Of a stretch of 64,000 nt of DNA, positions 11,041-19,705 are shown one piece after another (the stretch's first letter is position 1; each line of letters starts with the position of its first letter). The notes under the pieces are model-generated. The model was not told where the DNA came from and searched no databases. It saw nothing but the letters and a program-made list of their open reading frames with translations. The position numbers were made by a program, and so were the translations under genes. The DNA comes from Streptomyces sp. NBC_01591 (GTDB lineage Bacteria > Actinomycetota > Actinomycetes > Streptomycetales > Streptomycetaceae): the NCBI RefSeq assembly GCF_035918155.1, contig NZ_CP109327.1, positions 6,882,001 to 6,946,000 of the forward strand, given 5' to 3'.

Positions 11041-12168
11041 ATGTCCAGCCAGAGCCAGCCCGTACCGTTCACCGCCGACGACTACCGGGCCCGTATGACG
11101 CGCGCGGCCGACACCGCCGCCGAGGCCGGGCTCGCGGGCGTACTGGTCGCGCCCGGCCCCGACCTCGTCTACCTCACCGGCTACCAGCCCGTGAACACCG
11201 AACGCCTCACCGTCCTCGTCCTCACGGCCGGTCAGGACCCGGTCCTCGTCGTTCCGACGCTGGAGGCCCCGGACGCCGAGAAGGCCGTCGGCGCCCCGGC
11301 CCTCACCCTCCGGGACTGGACCGACGGCAAGGACCCCTACGCCGTCACCGCCCCGCTGCTCGACGGCGCGGGCCGGTTCGGGATCAGCGACAACGCCTGG
11401 GCGATGCACCTGCTCGGGCTGCAGCGGACGCTGCCGGGGACCTCGTACGTCTCCCTCACCGAGGCCCTGCCGATGCTGCGCGCGGTGAAGGACACCCACG
11501 AGCTGGAGCGGCTCGCGGCCGCCGGGGCGGCCGCCGACGCCACGTACGGCGAGATCCTCAAGGTGCGTTTCTCCGGCCGCAAGGAGACCGACATCGCGGC
11601 CGAACTCGCGGACCTGCTCAAGCGGTTCGGGCACTCCCAGGTCGATTTCACGGTCGTCGGATCCGGCCCCAACGGCGCCAACCCGCACCACGAGGCCGGC
11701 GACCGCACCATCGAGCGGGGTGACATGGTCGTGCTCGACTTCGGCGGCCTCAAGCACGGCTACGGCTCGGACACCTCCCGTACGGTCCACGTCGGCGAAC
11801 CCACCGCCGAGGAGCAGCGGGTCCACGACATCGTGCGCGAGGCGCAGGAGGCGGGCTGCAACGCGGTCCGGCCGGGCGTCGCCTGCCAGGAGATCGACCG
11901 GGCGGCCCGCGCGGTCATCACCGAGTTCGGCTACGGCGAGCGCTTCATCCACCGCACCGGCCACGGCATCGGCGTCACCACCCACGAACCGCCGTACATG
12001 ATCGAGGGCGAGGAGCAGCCTCTGGTGCCCGGGATGTGCTTCTCCGTGGAGCCGGGCATCTATCTGCCGGGCCGGTTCGGTGTACGGATCGAGGACATCG
12101 TGACCGTCACCGAGGACGGCGGCCGGCGCCTCAACACCACCGCGCGGGAGCTGGCGATCGTCGAGTAG
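11041..12168 (+). CDS. M24-family Xaa-Pro aminopeptidase/dipeptidase
   Basis: 375-residue metallopeptidase with the pita-bread fold. The metal ligands are visible in order: MVVLDFGG (Asp), SDTSRTV (Asp), RTGHGIGVTTHEPP (His), SVEPGIY (Glu) and VRIEDIV (Glu). An N-terminal creatinase-like domain covers about residues 15-140. ATG 11041 follows AGGAGG with good spacing. There is no signal peptide, so it is cytoplasmic; it removes N-terminal residues before proline or splits Xaa-Pro dipeptides. It is convergent with treZ and separated from it by about 50 bp. Confidence 0.93.
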   Translation: MSSQSQPVPFTADDYRARMTRAADTAAEAGLAGVLVAPGPDLVYLTGYQPVNTERLTVLVLTAGQDPVLVVPTLEAPDAEKAVGAPALTLRDWTDGKDPYAVTAPLLDGAGRFGISDNAWAMHLLGLQRTLPGTSYVSLTEALPMLRAVKDTHELERLAAAGAAADATYGEILKVRFSGRKETDIAAELADLLKRFGHSQVDFTVVGSGPNGANPHHEAGDRTIERGDMVVLDFGGLKHGYGSDTSRTVHVGEPTAEEQRVHDIVREAQEAGCNAVRPGVACQEIDRAARAVITEFGYGERFIHRTGHGIGVTTHEPPYMIEGEEQPLVPGMCFSVEPGIYLPGRFGVRIEDIVTVTEDGGRRLNTTARELAIVE

Positions 12169-12219
12169 CCGGACACGGGGCGGGCGCGAGGTGTGTCCGG
12201 CTCGCTCCGTCCCGGTCCC

Positions 12220-13992
12220 TCAGCCGTCGGCCAGCACCACGCACGACTCCGGCGGCAGATGCAGCAACCCGTCGACGCCCGGGGCCTCCACCGGCTCCCA
12301 CGCCGCCACCACCCTGTCCCCGCCGCCCCGGCGCCGACCGCCGCCCAGCGGGATCGTGGCCGGCTTCTCGCCCAGGTTGACCGCGATCCGCAGATCGCCC
12401 CTGCGGTACGCCAGCCAGCGCGCCTGCTCGTCGTGGGCGGTGCGCACCGACGCCAGGTCCGGGTCGCGGAGGTCGGGCAGGGCGCGGCGCAGGGCGATCA
12501 GCTCGCGGTACCAGGCGTGCAGGCGGGCATGCGGCTCCTGCGCAGGTTCGTTCCAGTCCAGACAGGAACGGTTCCGGGTGGCCGGGTCCTGCGGGTCCGG
12601 AATGTCGTCCGCCGCCCAGCCGTGTGCCGCGAACTCCCGCCGCCGGCCGCTGCGTACCGCCTCGGCGAGCCCCGGATCGGTGTGGTCGGTGAAGAACTGC
12701 CACGGGGTGCGCGCGCCCCACTCCTCGCCCATGAACAGCATCGGCGTGAAGGGCCCGGTCAGCACGAGGGCCGCGCCGCAGGCCAGCAGGGCCGGGGAGA
12801 GCGTGGCGGAGAGCCGGTCGCCCAGGGCCCGGTTGCCGATCTGGTCGTGGGTCTGGGCGTAGCCGACGAAGCGGTGGGCCGGCGTGCGGACGATGTCGAC
12901 GGGGCGGCCGTGGGTACGGCCCCGGAAGCTGGAGTACGTGCCGTTGTGGAAGAACGCGCTCGTCACGGTCTTGGCGACGGCGGCCAGCGGAGCCGCGGCG
13001 AAGTCCGCGTAGTAGCCCTGGGACTCACCGGTGAGCGCGGTGTGCAGGGCGTGGTGGAAGTCGTCGTTCCACTGGGCGTGCAGGCCGAGGCCGCCCGATT
13101 CGCGCGGGGTCGTCGTCCGCGGGTCGCAGAGGTCGGACTCGGCGATCAGCGGGAGCGGACGGCCCAGTTCCGCCGCGAGCGCGTCGGCCGCCGTGGACAG
13201 CTCCTCCAGGAAGGTCAGCGCCCGCCCGTCGGCCAGGGCGTGGACCGCGTCGAGCCGCAGCCCGTCGAGCCGGTAGTCCCGCAGCCAGGCCAGCGCGCTG
13301 CCCAGCAGGAACGCCCGCACCTCGTCCGAACCGGGGGCGTCGAGGTTGACCGCCGCACCCCACGGCGTGTGATGGGCCTCGGTGAAGTACGGGCCGAACG
13401 CCGGGAGGTGATTGCCGGACGGGCCGAGGTGGTTGTGGACCACGTCCAGGAGCACCGCGAGCCCGAGACCGTGCGCCGTGTCGACAAAGCGCTTGAGCCC
13501 CTCCGGTCCGCCGTACGGCTCGTGCACGGCCCAGAGCGACACCCCCTCGTACCCCCACCCGTGGGTGCCGGGGAACGGGCAGACCGGCATCAGCGACACA
13601 TGGGTGACGCCGAGCTCGGCCAAGTGCCCCAGCCGGGCGGCCGCGGCGTCGAAGGTGCCCTCGTCGGTGTACGTACCGATGTGCAGCTCGTACAGGACGG
13701 CGCCCGGAAGTCCCCTTCCCGCCCAGTTGCTGCGCCATTCGAACAACGAGTGGTCGACGACGGCGCTCTCGCCGTCCGGCCCGTCCGGCTGACGCCGCGA
13801 ACGCGGATCGGGAAGCACCCTCCCGTCGCCGTCGCCCCCGTCCAGGACGAAGCCGTAGCGGTCCCCGTCCGACGCCTCCGCCTCGGCCGTCCACCAGCCG
13901 GACCGCACGGGATCACGCTCCATCGCCCGCGGCTCGCCCGCCAGTCGCAGTCCCACCTCGTCCGCATCCGGTACCCATACCTCGAACAGCAT
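12220..13992 (-). CDS. treZ: Malto-oligosyltrehalose trehalohydrolase
   Basis: 590-residue GH13 enzyme that releases trehalose from the end of maltooligosyltrehalose, the last step of the TreX-TreY-TreZ route from glycogen. It begins with a CBM48-like beta domain (MLFEVWVPDADEVGLRLAG) and has the conserved GH13 regions LLDVVHNHLGPSGNH, GLRLDAVHAL (nucleophile Asp), LIAESDLCDPR (acid Glu) and GYAQTHDQIGN. ATG at 13992 follows GAGGAG. The minus frame stays open far upstream, but that extension lies antisense to the GH1 gene and is not coding. treY and treX lie 6 kb away on the same strand. Confidence 0.93.
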   Translation of the reverse strand: MLFEVWVPDADEVGLRLAGEPRAMERDPVRSGWWTAEAEASDGDRYGFVLDGGDGDGRVLPDPRSRRQPDGPDGESAVVDHSLFEWRSNWAGRGLPGAVLYELHIGTYTDEGTFDAAAARLGHLAELGVTHVSLMPVCPFPGTHGWGYEGVSLWAVHEPYGGPEGLKRFVDTAHGLGLAVLLDVVHNHLGPSGNHLPAFGPYFTEAHHTPWGAAVNLDAPGSDEVRAFLLGSALAWLRDYRLDGLRLDAVHALADGRALTFLEELSTAADALAAELGRPLPLIAESDLCDPRTTTPRESGGLGLHAQWNDDFHHALHTALTGESQGYYADFAAAPLAAVAKTVTSAFFHNGTYSSFRGRTHGRPVDIVRTPAHRFVGYAQTHDQIGNRALGDRLSATLSPALLACGAALVLTGPFTPMLFMGEEWGARTPWQFFTDHTDPGLAEAVRSGRRREFAAHGWAADDIPDPQDPATRNRSCLDWNEPAQEPHARLHAWYRELIALRRALPDLRDPDLASVRTAHDEQARWLAYRRGDLRIAVNLGEKPATIPLGGGRRRGGGDRVVAAWEPVEAPGVDGLLHLPPESCVVLADG

Positions 13993-14160
13993 GCAACGCT
14001 CCTCGTCTCCTCGCCCCGCGCCCCATCGTCGGCAGCAGCCGCGATCACCGGCCCACGACACTGGATCGAGCCCGTTACTGGCGATTAAGGTCTGGTTCTG
14101 ATCATTGCCCCGCAAGGTTCCGCTCAATACGCACTCCCTCTTACGGCTGTGGAGGCCGAG

Positions 14161-15528
14161 ATGACTGTGCCGTCGTTCCCGCCCGGTTTCCTCTGGGGAG
14201 CCTCCGCGTCCGCCTTCCAGACCGAGGGGGCCGCAGACACCGACGGCAAGGGCCCATCCGGCTGGGACGCCTTCGCCGCGCAACCCGGACGGATCAAGGA
14301 CGGCACCGACACCACCCGCGGAACCGGCTTCCACCAGCACTACCGCGAGGACGTCGCTCTGCTGGCCGGCCTCGGCGCCGACGCCTTCCGGTTCTCCGTC
14401 AGCTGGCCGCGCGTGGTGCCCGGCGGCAGCGGACCGGTCAACCCGCAGGGGCTCGACTTCTACGACCGCCTCGTCGACGAACTGTGCGCCCACGGCATCA
14501 CCCCGGCCCCCACCCTCTACCACTGGGACACCCCGCTGCCGCTGGACGAGGAGGGCGGCTGGCTCAACCGGGACACCGCCTACCGCTTCGCCGAGTACGC
14601 GGGAATCGTCGCCGAGCGCCTCGCCGACCGCGTACCGATGTGGATCACCATCAACGAACCGGCCGAGGTGACGCTGCTCGGCTACGCGCTCGGCGAGCAC
14701 GCACCGGGCCGCACCCTCCTCCTCGATGCCCTGCCCGCCGCCCACCACCAGCTCCTCGCCCACGGACTGGCCGTGCGCGCACTGCGCGGCGCGGGCGCGG
14801 ACAACATCGGCATCGCCGTCTCGCACACCCCCGTCTGGACCGCCGGGGACCGTGACGAGGACCGGCTGGGCGCGGAGCTGTACGACACGATCACCAACTG
14901 GCTGTTCGCCGACCCGGTGCTCACCGGCCGCTACCCCGACGAGAACTTCGCCGCGCTGATGCCGGGCCCGGTCGAGGACGACCTGTCGACCATCTCCACC
15001 CCGCTCGACTGGTACGGCGTCAACTACTACAACCCCACCCTCGTCGGCGCCCCCGGCACCAGCGCCCCGGAGACCTTCTCCGGCTACCGGATGCCCGCCG
15101 AACTCCCCTTCGGCATCCGCGAGATAGAGGGTTACGAGAAGACCGACTTCGGCTGGCCCGTCGTCCCCGACGGCCTGCGCGAGACCCTCGTCCAGCTCCA
15201 CAGCCGCTACGGCGACCGCCTCCCGCCGCTCTACATCACTGAGAACGGCTGCGCCGTCGACGAGCCCGCCGAGGACACCCGCCGGATCGCGTACCTCGAA
15301 GGGCACCTGCGGGCGCTGCGCACGGCCATCGACGCGGGCGTCGACGTGCGCGGCTACTTCACCTGGTCGCTCACCGACAACGTCGAATGGACGGAGGGCG
15401 CCAGCAAGCGCTTCGGCCTGGTCCACATCGACTACGAGACGCTGCGCCGGACGCCCAAGGACTCGTACGCCTGGTACCGCGATCTGATCCGCACGCAGAA
15501 GGCGGGCGGTGCGGCACACCGCCCCTGA
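14161..15528 (+). CDS. Beta-glucosidase, glycoside hydrolase family 1
   Basis: 455 residues, the usual GH1 length. The acid/base glutamate is E166 in WITINEPAEV and the nucleophile is E361 in LYITENGCAVD. The N-terminal FLWGASASAFQTEGA and C-terminal YFTWSLTDNVEWTEG are family hallmarks. ATG 14161 is chosen because GGAGG lies at 14151-14155; the in-frame GTG at 14149 would place that site inside the gene. There is no signal peptide, so it acts on imported disaccharides in the cytoplasm. It lies 34 bp ahead of the fucosidase gene, so the two probably form one operon. Confidence 0.95.
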   Translation: MTVPSFPPGFLWGASASAFQTEGAADTDGKGPSGWDAFAAQPGRIKDGTDTTRGTGFHQHYREDVALLAGLGADAFRFSVSWPRVVPGGSGPVNPQGLDFYDRLVDELCAHGITPAPTLYHWDTPLPLDEEGGWLNRDTAYRFAEYAGIVAERLADRVPMWITINEPAEVTLLGYALGEHAPGRTLLLDALPAAHHQLLAHGLAVRALRGAGADNIGIAVSHTPVWTAGDRDEDRLGAELYDTITNWLFADPVLTGRYPDENFAALMPGPVEDDLSTISTPLDWYGVNYYNPTLVGAPGTSAPETFSGYRMPAELPFGIREIEGYEKTDFGWPVVPDGLRETLVQLHSRYGDRLPPLYITENGCAVDEPAEDTRRIAYLEGHLRALRTAIDAGVDVRGYFTWSLTDNVEWTEGASKRFGLVHIDYETLRRTPKDSYAWYRDLIRTQKAGGAAHRP

Positions 15529-15562
15529 CGGACCGCCCCCGGTGTGATCCATACTTCGCGGC

Positions 15563-16687
15563 ATGGTTGCTTCATGGTGGTCCCGGGCCGGACTGGGGAT
15601 CTTTGTGCACTGGACGCCCGCCTCCGTACCGGGCTGGGCCCCGCCGTACGTCCCCGCGGACGAACTCCCCCTGGCCGGCCGCCGCTCGCCGCTCGGCTGG
15701 ACGTCGTACGCCGAGTGGTACGAGAACGCGCTCCGCTTCCCGGAAAGCCCCGTCTCCGCCCACCACCGCACGACCTACGGCAGCCGCCCGTACACCGCAT
15801 TCGGGGGCGACTTCAACGACGCCCTGGCGACCTGGGACCCCACCGCGTGGGCCCGCAGCTTCCGCGCCGCGGGCGCCCGTTACGCCGTCCTCGTCACCAA
15901 GCACCACGACGGCTTCTGCCTCTGGCCCTCCGAGGCTGCCAACCCGCACCGGACCGGCTGGCACACCACACGCGACGTCGTCGGTGAATTCGCCGAAGCC
16001 GTACGGGCCGAGGGGCTGCGTTTCGGGGTCTACTACTCCGGCGGACTCGACTGGAGCTTCGACGACCGCCCCATAGGAACCGGCGCGGACACCGTCTCGG
16101 CCGTCCCGCGCGGCGGGTACCCCGCGTACGCGGGCGCCCAGATGCGTGAACTGATCCGCCGGTACCGCCCCGACATCCTCTGGAACGACATCGCCTGGCC
16201 CGGCTCACGCACCGACGTCCAGCGGCTCATCGAGTACTACCGCTTCACCGTCCCGCACGGCGTCGTCAACGACCGGCTGTTCCCGTACGCACCGATGTGG
16301 CGCGCACTGCGGCTCCCCGGCGCCAAGGCCCTGTACGACAGCTGGGAACGCCGCACCATCGCCCAGGGCGAGGGCTTCGTACCGCGCCGGCCCCCGTACT
16401 ACGACTTCCGCACCCCGGAGTTCGCCCGCTGCACCGGCCCCGACCCGTACGAGATCACCCGAGGCATCGACCACGGCTTCGGCTACAACCGCAACTCCCC
16501 GCCCGAGGCGTACCTCGGCCGCGAGGCACTGGAATCGCTGGTACGGGAGACGGCGGCCGCGGGTGGCAACCTGCTGCTCAACGTGGGGCCGCGCGGCGAG
16601 GACGCGACGGTCCCCGCCGAGCAGCAGCTCCGCCTGGAATGGCTGGCGGAACTCACCTCCGGAGCCGCGGGGGAGCGGTCGGCGTGA
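15563..16687 (+). CDS. Alpha-L-fucosidase-like protein, glycoside hydrolase family 29
   Basis: 374 residues and short for GH29, containing only the catalytic barrel without the C-terminal beta domain. Family signatures are GLGIFVHWTPASVPGW near the N-terminus, VLVTKHHDGFCLWPS in the middle, RFGVYYSGGLDWSF, and RYRPDILWNDIAWPG, whose Asp after ILWN is the expected nucleophile. ATG 15563 lacks a clear ribosome binding site. There is no secretion signal, so it probably trims intracellular oligosaccharides together with the upstream GH1 enzyme. True substrate uncertain. Confidence 0.85.
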   Translation: MVASWWSRAGLGIFVHWTPASVPGWAPPYVPADELPLAGRRSPLGWTSYAEWYENALRFPESPVSAHHRTTYGSRPYTAFGGDFNDALATWDPTAWARSFRAAGARYAVLVTKHHDGFCLWPSEAANPHRTGWHTTRDVVGEFAEAVRAEGLRFGVYYSGGLDWSFDDRPIGTGADTVSAVPRGGYPAYAGAQMRELIRRYRPDILWNDIAWPGSRTDVQRLIEYYRFTVPHGVVNDRLFPYAPMWRALRLPGAKALYDSWERRTIAQGEGFVPRRPPYYDFRTPEFARCTGPDPYEITRGIDHGFGYNRNSPPEAYLGREALESLVRETAAAGGNLLLNVGPRGEDATVPAEQQLRLEWLAELTSGAAGERSA

Positions 16688-16709
16688 CCGGTGGGCCGGT
16701 GGGGGCGGA

Positions 16710-17663
16710 TCAGTCCCACACCATGTCGAAAGAGCGCTCGAAGTTCACATACCCGAGGCGCGCGAAGGCCCTGGCCATCGGTACGTTGCCGAGGTCGGTG
16801 GAGGCCCGGATCCGTTCCACGCCGTCCTGCGCGGCCAGTACCCGGGTGCCCTCGGCGAGGATGTCGTCGATGTAGCCGTGGCCGCGGTGGGCGGGCAGCA
16901 CACCGATGTACGCGACGATCGGGTTGTAGTCGTTGCGTGCCGGGACCACGAACCCGACCGGTTCACCGTCCGGGAGTTCGGCGATGCGCCACCACTCGCG
17001 CGGTGTCCGGTACGTCGCCAGCTCCTCGTCGTAGTGCTTCTCGGCGGCCTCGCGGGCGCTGAGCCCGGACGCCAGGTCGGACTGCCCGTGGGCGTCGAGG
17101 GTGCCCTCCATCACCGGTGTCATCAGCGCGAGGAGATCCTCGCTACCGCCGACCGGGCGGAACCGGAGCCGGCCGCTGTCGGCGGGGACCGCCGTACCGG
17201 CGCGCCACTCCAGGCGGAGCCGCTCGACCAGCATCCGCGCACCGGAACGCTCCATGACCCGGATCCGGGCCTCGACGGCATCGCGGACGGCCGGGTCCTC
17301 GCGCCAGTCGGCCGGTACGAAGCGTCCGTACTCGGGCCGCGGGGCGCCGGCCGGCACGACCGCGGCCGTCGCCGTCTCCAGCAGCTTCAGGCCGACCTCA
17401 CCGCGGTCGGGCTCGGGCAGCGTGTCGTCCAGGTCGAAGAAGTCGAGGAGCAGCGGCGCCGCTCCGTCCCGGCTCCACCACGCGATCCTTGCCACCACGT
17501 GCTCGCCGCGCAGCGCCACCCACATCCACTCGGGGCGGCGACGCCCGCTCTCCAGGTCGTCGGCGAGTTCGTGATCGAGGGTGTACGACAGCCGGCGGAA
17601 GAGCCCGAGCTCCTGCGGACCGGCGAGCGGACGGATGGTCAGTTCCTGTGGTGCAAGGGTCAC
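16710..17663 (-). CDS. GNAT-family N-acetyltransferase
   Basis: 317 residues. The C-terminal GNAT core reads AYIGVLPAHRGHGYIDDILAEG (acetyl-CoA motif A) followed by STDLGNVPMARAFARLGYVNF. The N-terminal half looks like a second, degenerate GNAT domain, as in two-domain actinobacterial enzymes. GTG 17663 is chosen for the GAGGAG five bases upstream; the frame continues upstream but is not conserved-looking. It is convergent with the fucosidase gene and divergent from the FHA gene. Substrate unknown. Confidence 0.85.
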   Translation of the reverse strand: MTLAPQELTIRPLAGPQELGLFRRLSYTLDHELADDLESGRRRPEWMWVALRGEHVVARIAWWSRDGAAPLLLDFFDLDDTLPEPDRGEVGLKLLETATAAVVPAGAPRPEYGRFVPADWREDPAVRDAVEARIRVMERSGARMLVERLRLEWRAGTAVPADSGRLRFRPVGGSEDLLALMTPVMEGTLDAHGQSDLASGLSAREAAEKHYDEELATYRTPREWWRIAELPDGEPVGFVVPARNDYNPIVAYIGVLPAHRGHGYIDDILAEGTRVLAAQDGVERIRASTDLGNVPMARAFARLGYVNFERSFDMVWD

Positions 17664-17849
17664 ACAAGCTCCTCTGGGCGCGCGGAAGGGCCTTCCGGCG
17701 AATGCCGGGCGGCCTGCGGCGGGAGACAGTAGCAACGTCTCCACAGCCGTGCGCGGGGATATTCGCGGCAGGGCACCCCGCGCGGGCCGCAGGGTGGGAC
17801 ACGGGCCTGTTCTGGACACTCCGGGGCGGTCGGACCGACAATTGGCAGT

Positions 17850-18416
17850 GTGACGTCCTCCTTCGAGTCCCACACGTATCCCGTGCGGCTGTCCGACGCC
17901 CAGCGCGACCGTGTGCTCGGCGTACTCAGAGACGGCGCGGCACAGGGCAAACTGTCCCACGACACCTTCATGCGGCGCATGGAACTGGCCCTCACCGCCC
18001 GGCGCTCCGAGGAACTGGAGGCACTCACCGCCGACCTGGAGGGCGAGGGCCGCTGGTCACAGCGGATACTCCGGGTCGTGAGCGGGGTGTCCGGATTTCC
18101 CGGCCGGGTGCGCCGGGTCTGGCAGACCGAACGGCTCCCCAAACTCCTGCTCCCCGCCCCGAGCCCGCACCCCCTGCTGATCGGCCGCGATCCGGGAAAC
18201 GGGCTGCGGCTCAACCACGAGACCGTCTCCCGGCTCCACGCGGAGCTCACCGCGCGCGGCGGCTGCTGGCTGCTGCGCGACCTCGGCTCGACCAACGGCA
18301 CCTGTGTCAACGGCCAGCGGGTCACCGGCACGGTCCCGGTCCGCGACGGGGACCAAGTGAGCTTCGGACGGATGAGCTTCCGGCTCTCGGCGCCCGTCCT
18401 CGGGCCCCCGGACTGA
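17850..18416 (+). CDS. DUF1707 and FHA domain protein
   Basis: 188 residues. The N-terminal DUF1707 (about residues 12-65: VRLSDAQRDRVLGVLRDG) is a short actinobacterial domain often found on membrane or signalling proteins. After a basic linker comes a C-terminal FHA domain (about residues 105-180) with LIGRDPGNGLRLNHETVSRLH and LRDLGSTNGTCVNG, which contain the residues that bind phosphothreonine. It should read phosphorylation by Ser/Thr kinases. GTG 17850 directly follows a putative -10 region, so it is probably leaderless. No kinase is adjacent. Confidence 0.9.
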   Translation: MTSSFESHTYPVRLSDAQRDRVLGVLRDGAAQGKLSHDTFMRRMELALTARRSEELEALTADLEGEGRWSQRILRVVSGVSGFPGRVRRVWQTERLPKLLLPAPSPHPLLIGRDPGNGLRLNHETVSRLHAELTARGGCWLLRDLGSTNGTCVNGQRVTGTVPVRDGDQVSFGRMSFRLSAPVLGPPD

Positions 18417-18616
18417 GTGCCCCGTCCGAGAGCGCCTCGCCCGGGAGCGGGCCGCCGGGGAGCCGACCGGTTCAGGACCGCTGGTGCAGCCCGCGTCCGA
18501 ACGGGCGTACCACCGTCACCCGGACGGCCGTACGTCGGCTGCGTGACGCCGCCGTCGGTGGTGCGCTGGGGGAAACCGCGCCGCACACCGGCGCCCTGAC
18601 GCCCCGGGGGTCACCG

Positions 18617-19705
18617 ATGCAGGCGGACGCGCCGGAAGGCATACCCGTACCGGAACGCGGCCGCCGGACCGGCAGGCCGACGCGCGGCCCCCGCACGAGC
18701 ACCGGCCCCAGCCTGCTCGCACCCGGCGCGGCGCACGACCCGTACCGGATCTACCGCGTCCTGCGCGAGGAGTACCCGCTCAGCTACGACGCGCCCCTGG
18801 GCGCCTGGCTGGTCAGCCGGTACGCGGATGTGACCACGGCCCTCACCGACCCCCGGTTCACCGGCCTCCCGCACGACACCGCACCCCGTGGCGGCCCCGC
18901 CCCGCTCGGGCTCTGCCACGGCAGCCCCCGATGCGCACCCCGCACGCAGCACCCGGCCGCCGGGCCCGGGGCAGTGCCACGTCACATGTCGGATCCCGGG
19001 CCGGTGACCCGTCACATGCCGGACCTCGCATCGGTACCACGTCACATGGCAGCGCGGATCGAGCGGACCGCGTACGTCCTGGCACGCCGGATCGCGAGCC
19101 GTCAACAGGCCGACCTCGTCGAGGAGTTCTGCCGCTGGCTGCCCGTCGGCGCCGCCCCTGACGCGAGCGCCCGGCCGCACCGGCATCCCGGCACCGGGAC
19201 AGGCACCACCGCCACACCCTGCACCCGGCACACCGGCCTCCGCGAGAGAGCGCTCGCCTCCCTCCTCGCCAATGTGCTGGACGCCCCCGACCTCCTCGCC
19301 GCCCTGCGCATCGAACCCGCCCTGGCCGACCGGGCCTGGACGGAGTCGCTGCGCCGCGACCCACCGGTCCAGGTGGTGCTGCGCCGCACCGTCACCGAGG
19401 TCGCCCTCAGCGGCGGCACCCTGCCCGCCGGGGCGGACGTCGCCTGTCTGATCGGCTCGGCCGGCCGCGATCCGGAACGGTTCGCCGCACCCGACCTCTT
19501 CGACCCCTTCCGCCGCGACCAGGGCCGGTCCCTCTCCGGCCCCGTGTCCTGCCCGGCCGTCCTGCTCGGCCGGCTGGAAGCCCGCCACGGCCTGCGCGCG
19601 CTGCTCGACGCGATGCCCCGGCTCCGCTGGGCGGACGGATTCCGCCCGGCCGGCACCGGGCTGCTCACCCGTGGTCCGCGGGCCCTCCTCGTCCGGCCCG
19701 GCTGA
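18617..19705 (+). pseudogene. Cytochrome P450-like reading frame with the catalytic core missing
   Basis: 362 codons, intact but not a normal P450. The ends match bacterial P450s: PYRIYRVLREEYPLSYDAPLG at the start, then ESLRRDPPVQVVLRRT, GRDPERFAAPDLFDPFR and a C-terminal RLEARHGLRALLDAMP. The C-helix/HTRLR region is absent, replaced by a segment with three RHM repeats (VPRHMSDPGP, VTRHMPDLAS, VPRHM). About 100 residues leading into the I-helix are lost: LPVGAAPDASA jumps to ALASLLANVLDAPD. The heme loop FGxGxHxCxG is reduced to SGPVSCPAV, with only the cysteine left. It probably cannot bind heme normally. Its 3' end overlaps treY by 41 bp. It could instead be a repurposed scaffold protein. 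Confidence 0.7.
18981..19050 (+). repeat. Three GTCACATG motifs spaced exactly 30 bp
   Basis: GTCACATG begins at 18981, 19011 and 19041; the bases between are only partly conserved (CGGA after the first two, CCAC or ACCC before). The array lies inside the P450-like frame, in the segment that replaces a conserved P450 region. The same core recurs at 30-32 bp spacing at 57976-58079. Confidence 0.75.

Noticed and set aside
18617..19705. P450-like frame as a functional second P450 for the peptide
   Set aside because: It lacks the heme-loop consensus and I-helix, and lies 12 kb away with unrelated neighbours.
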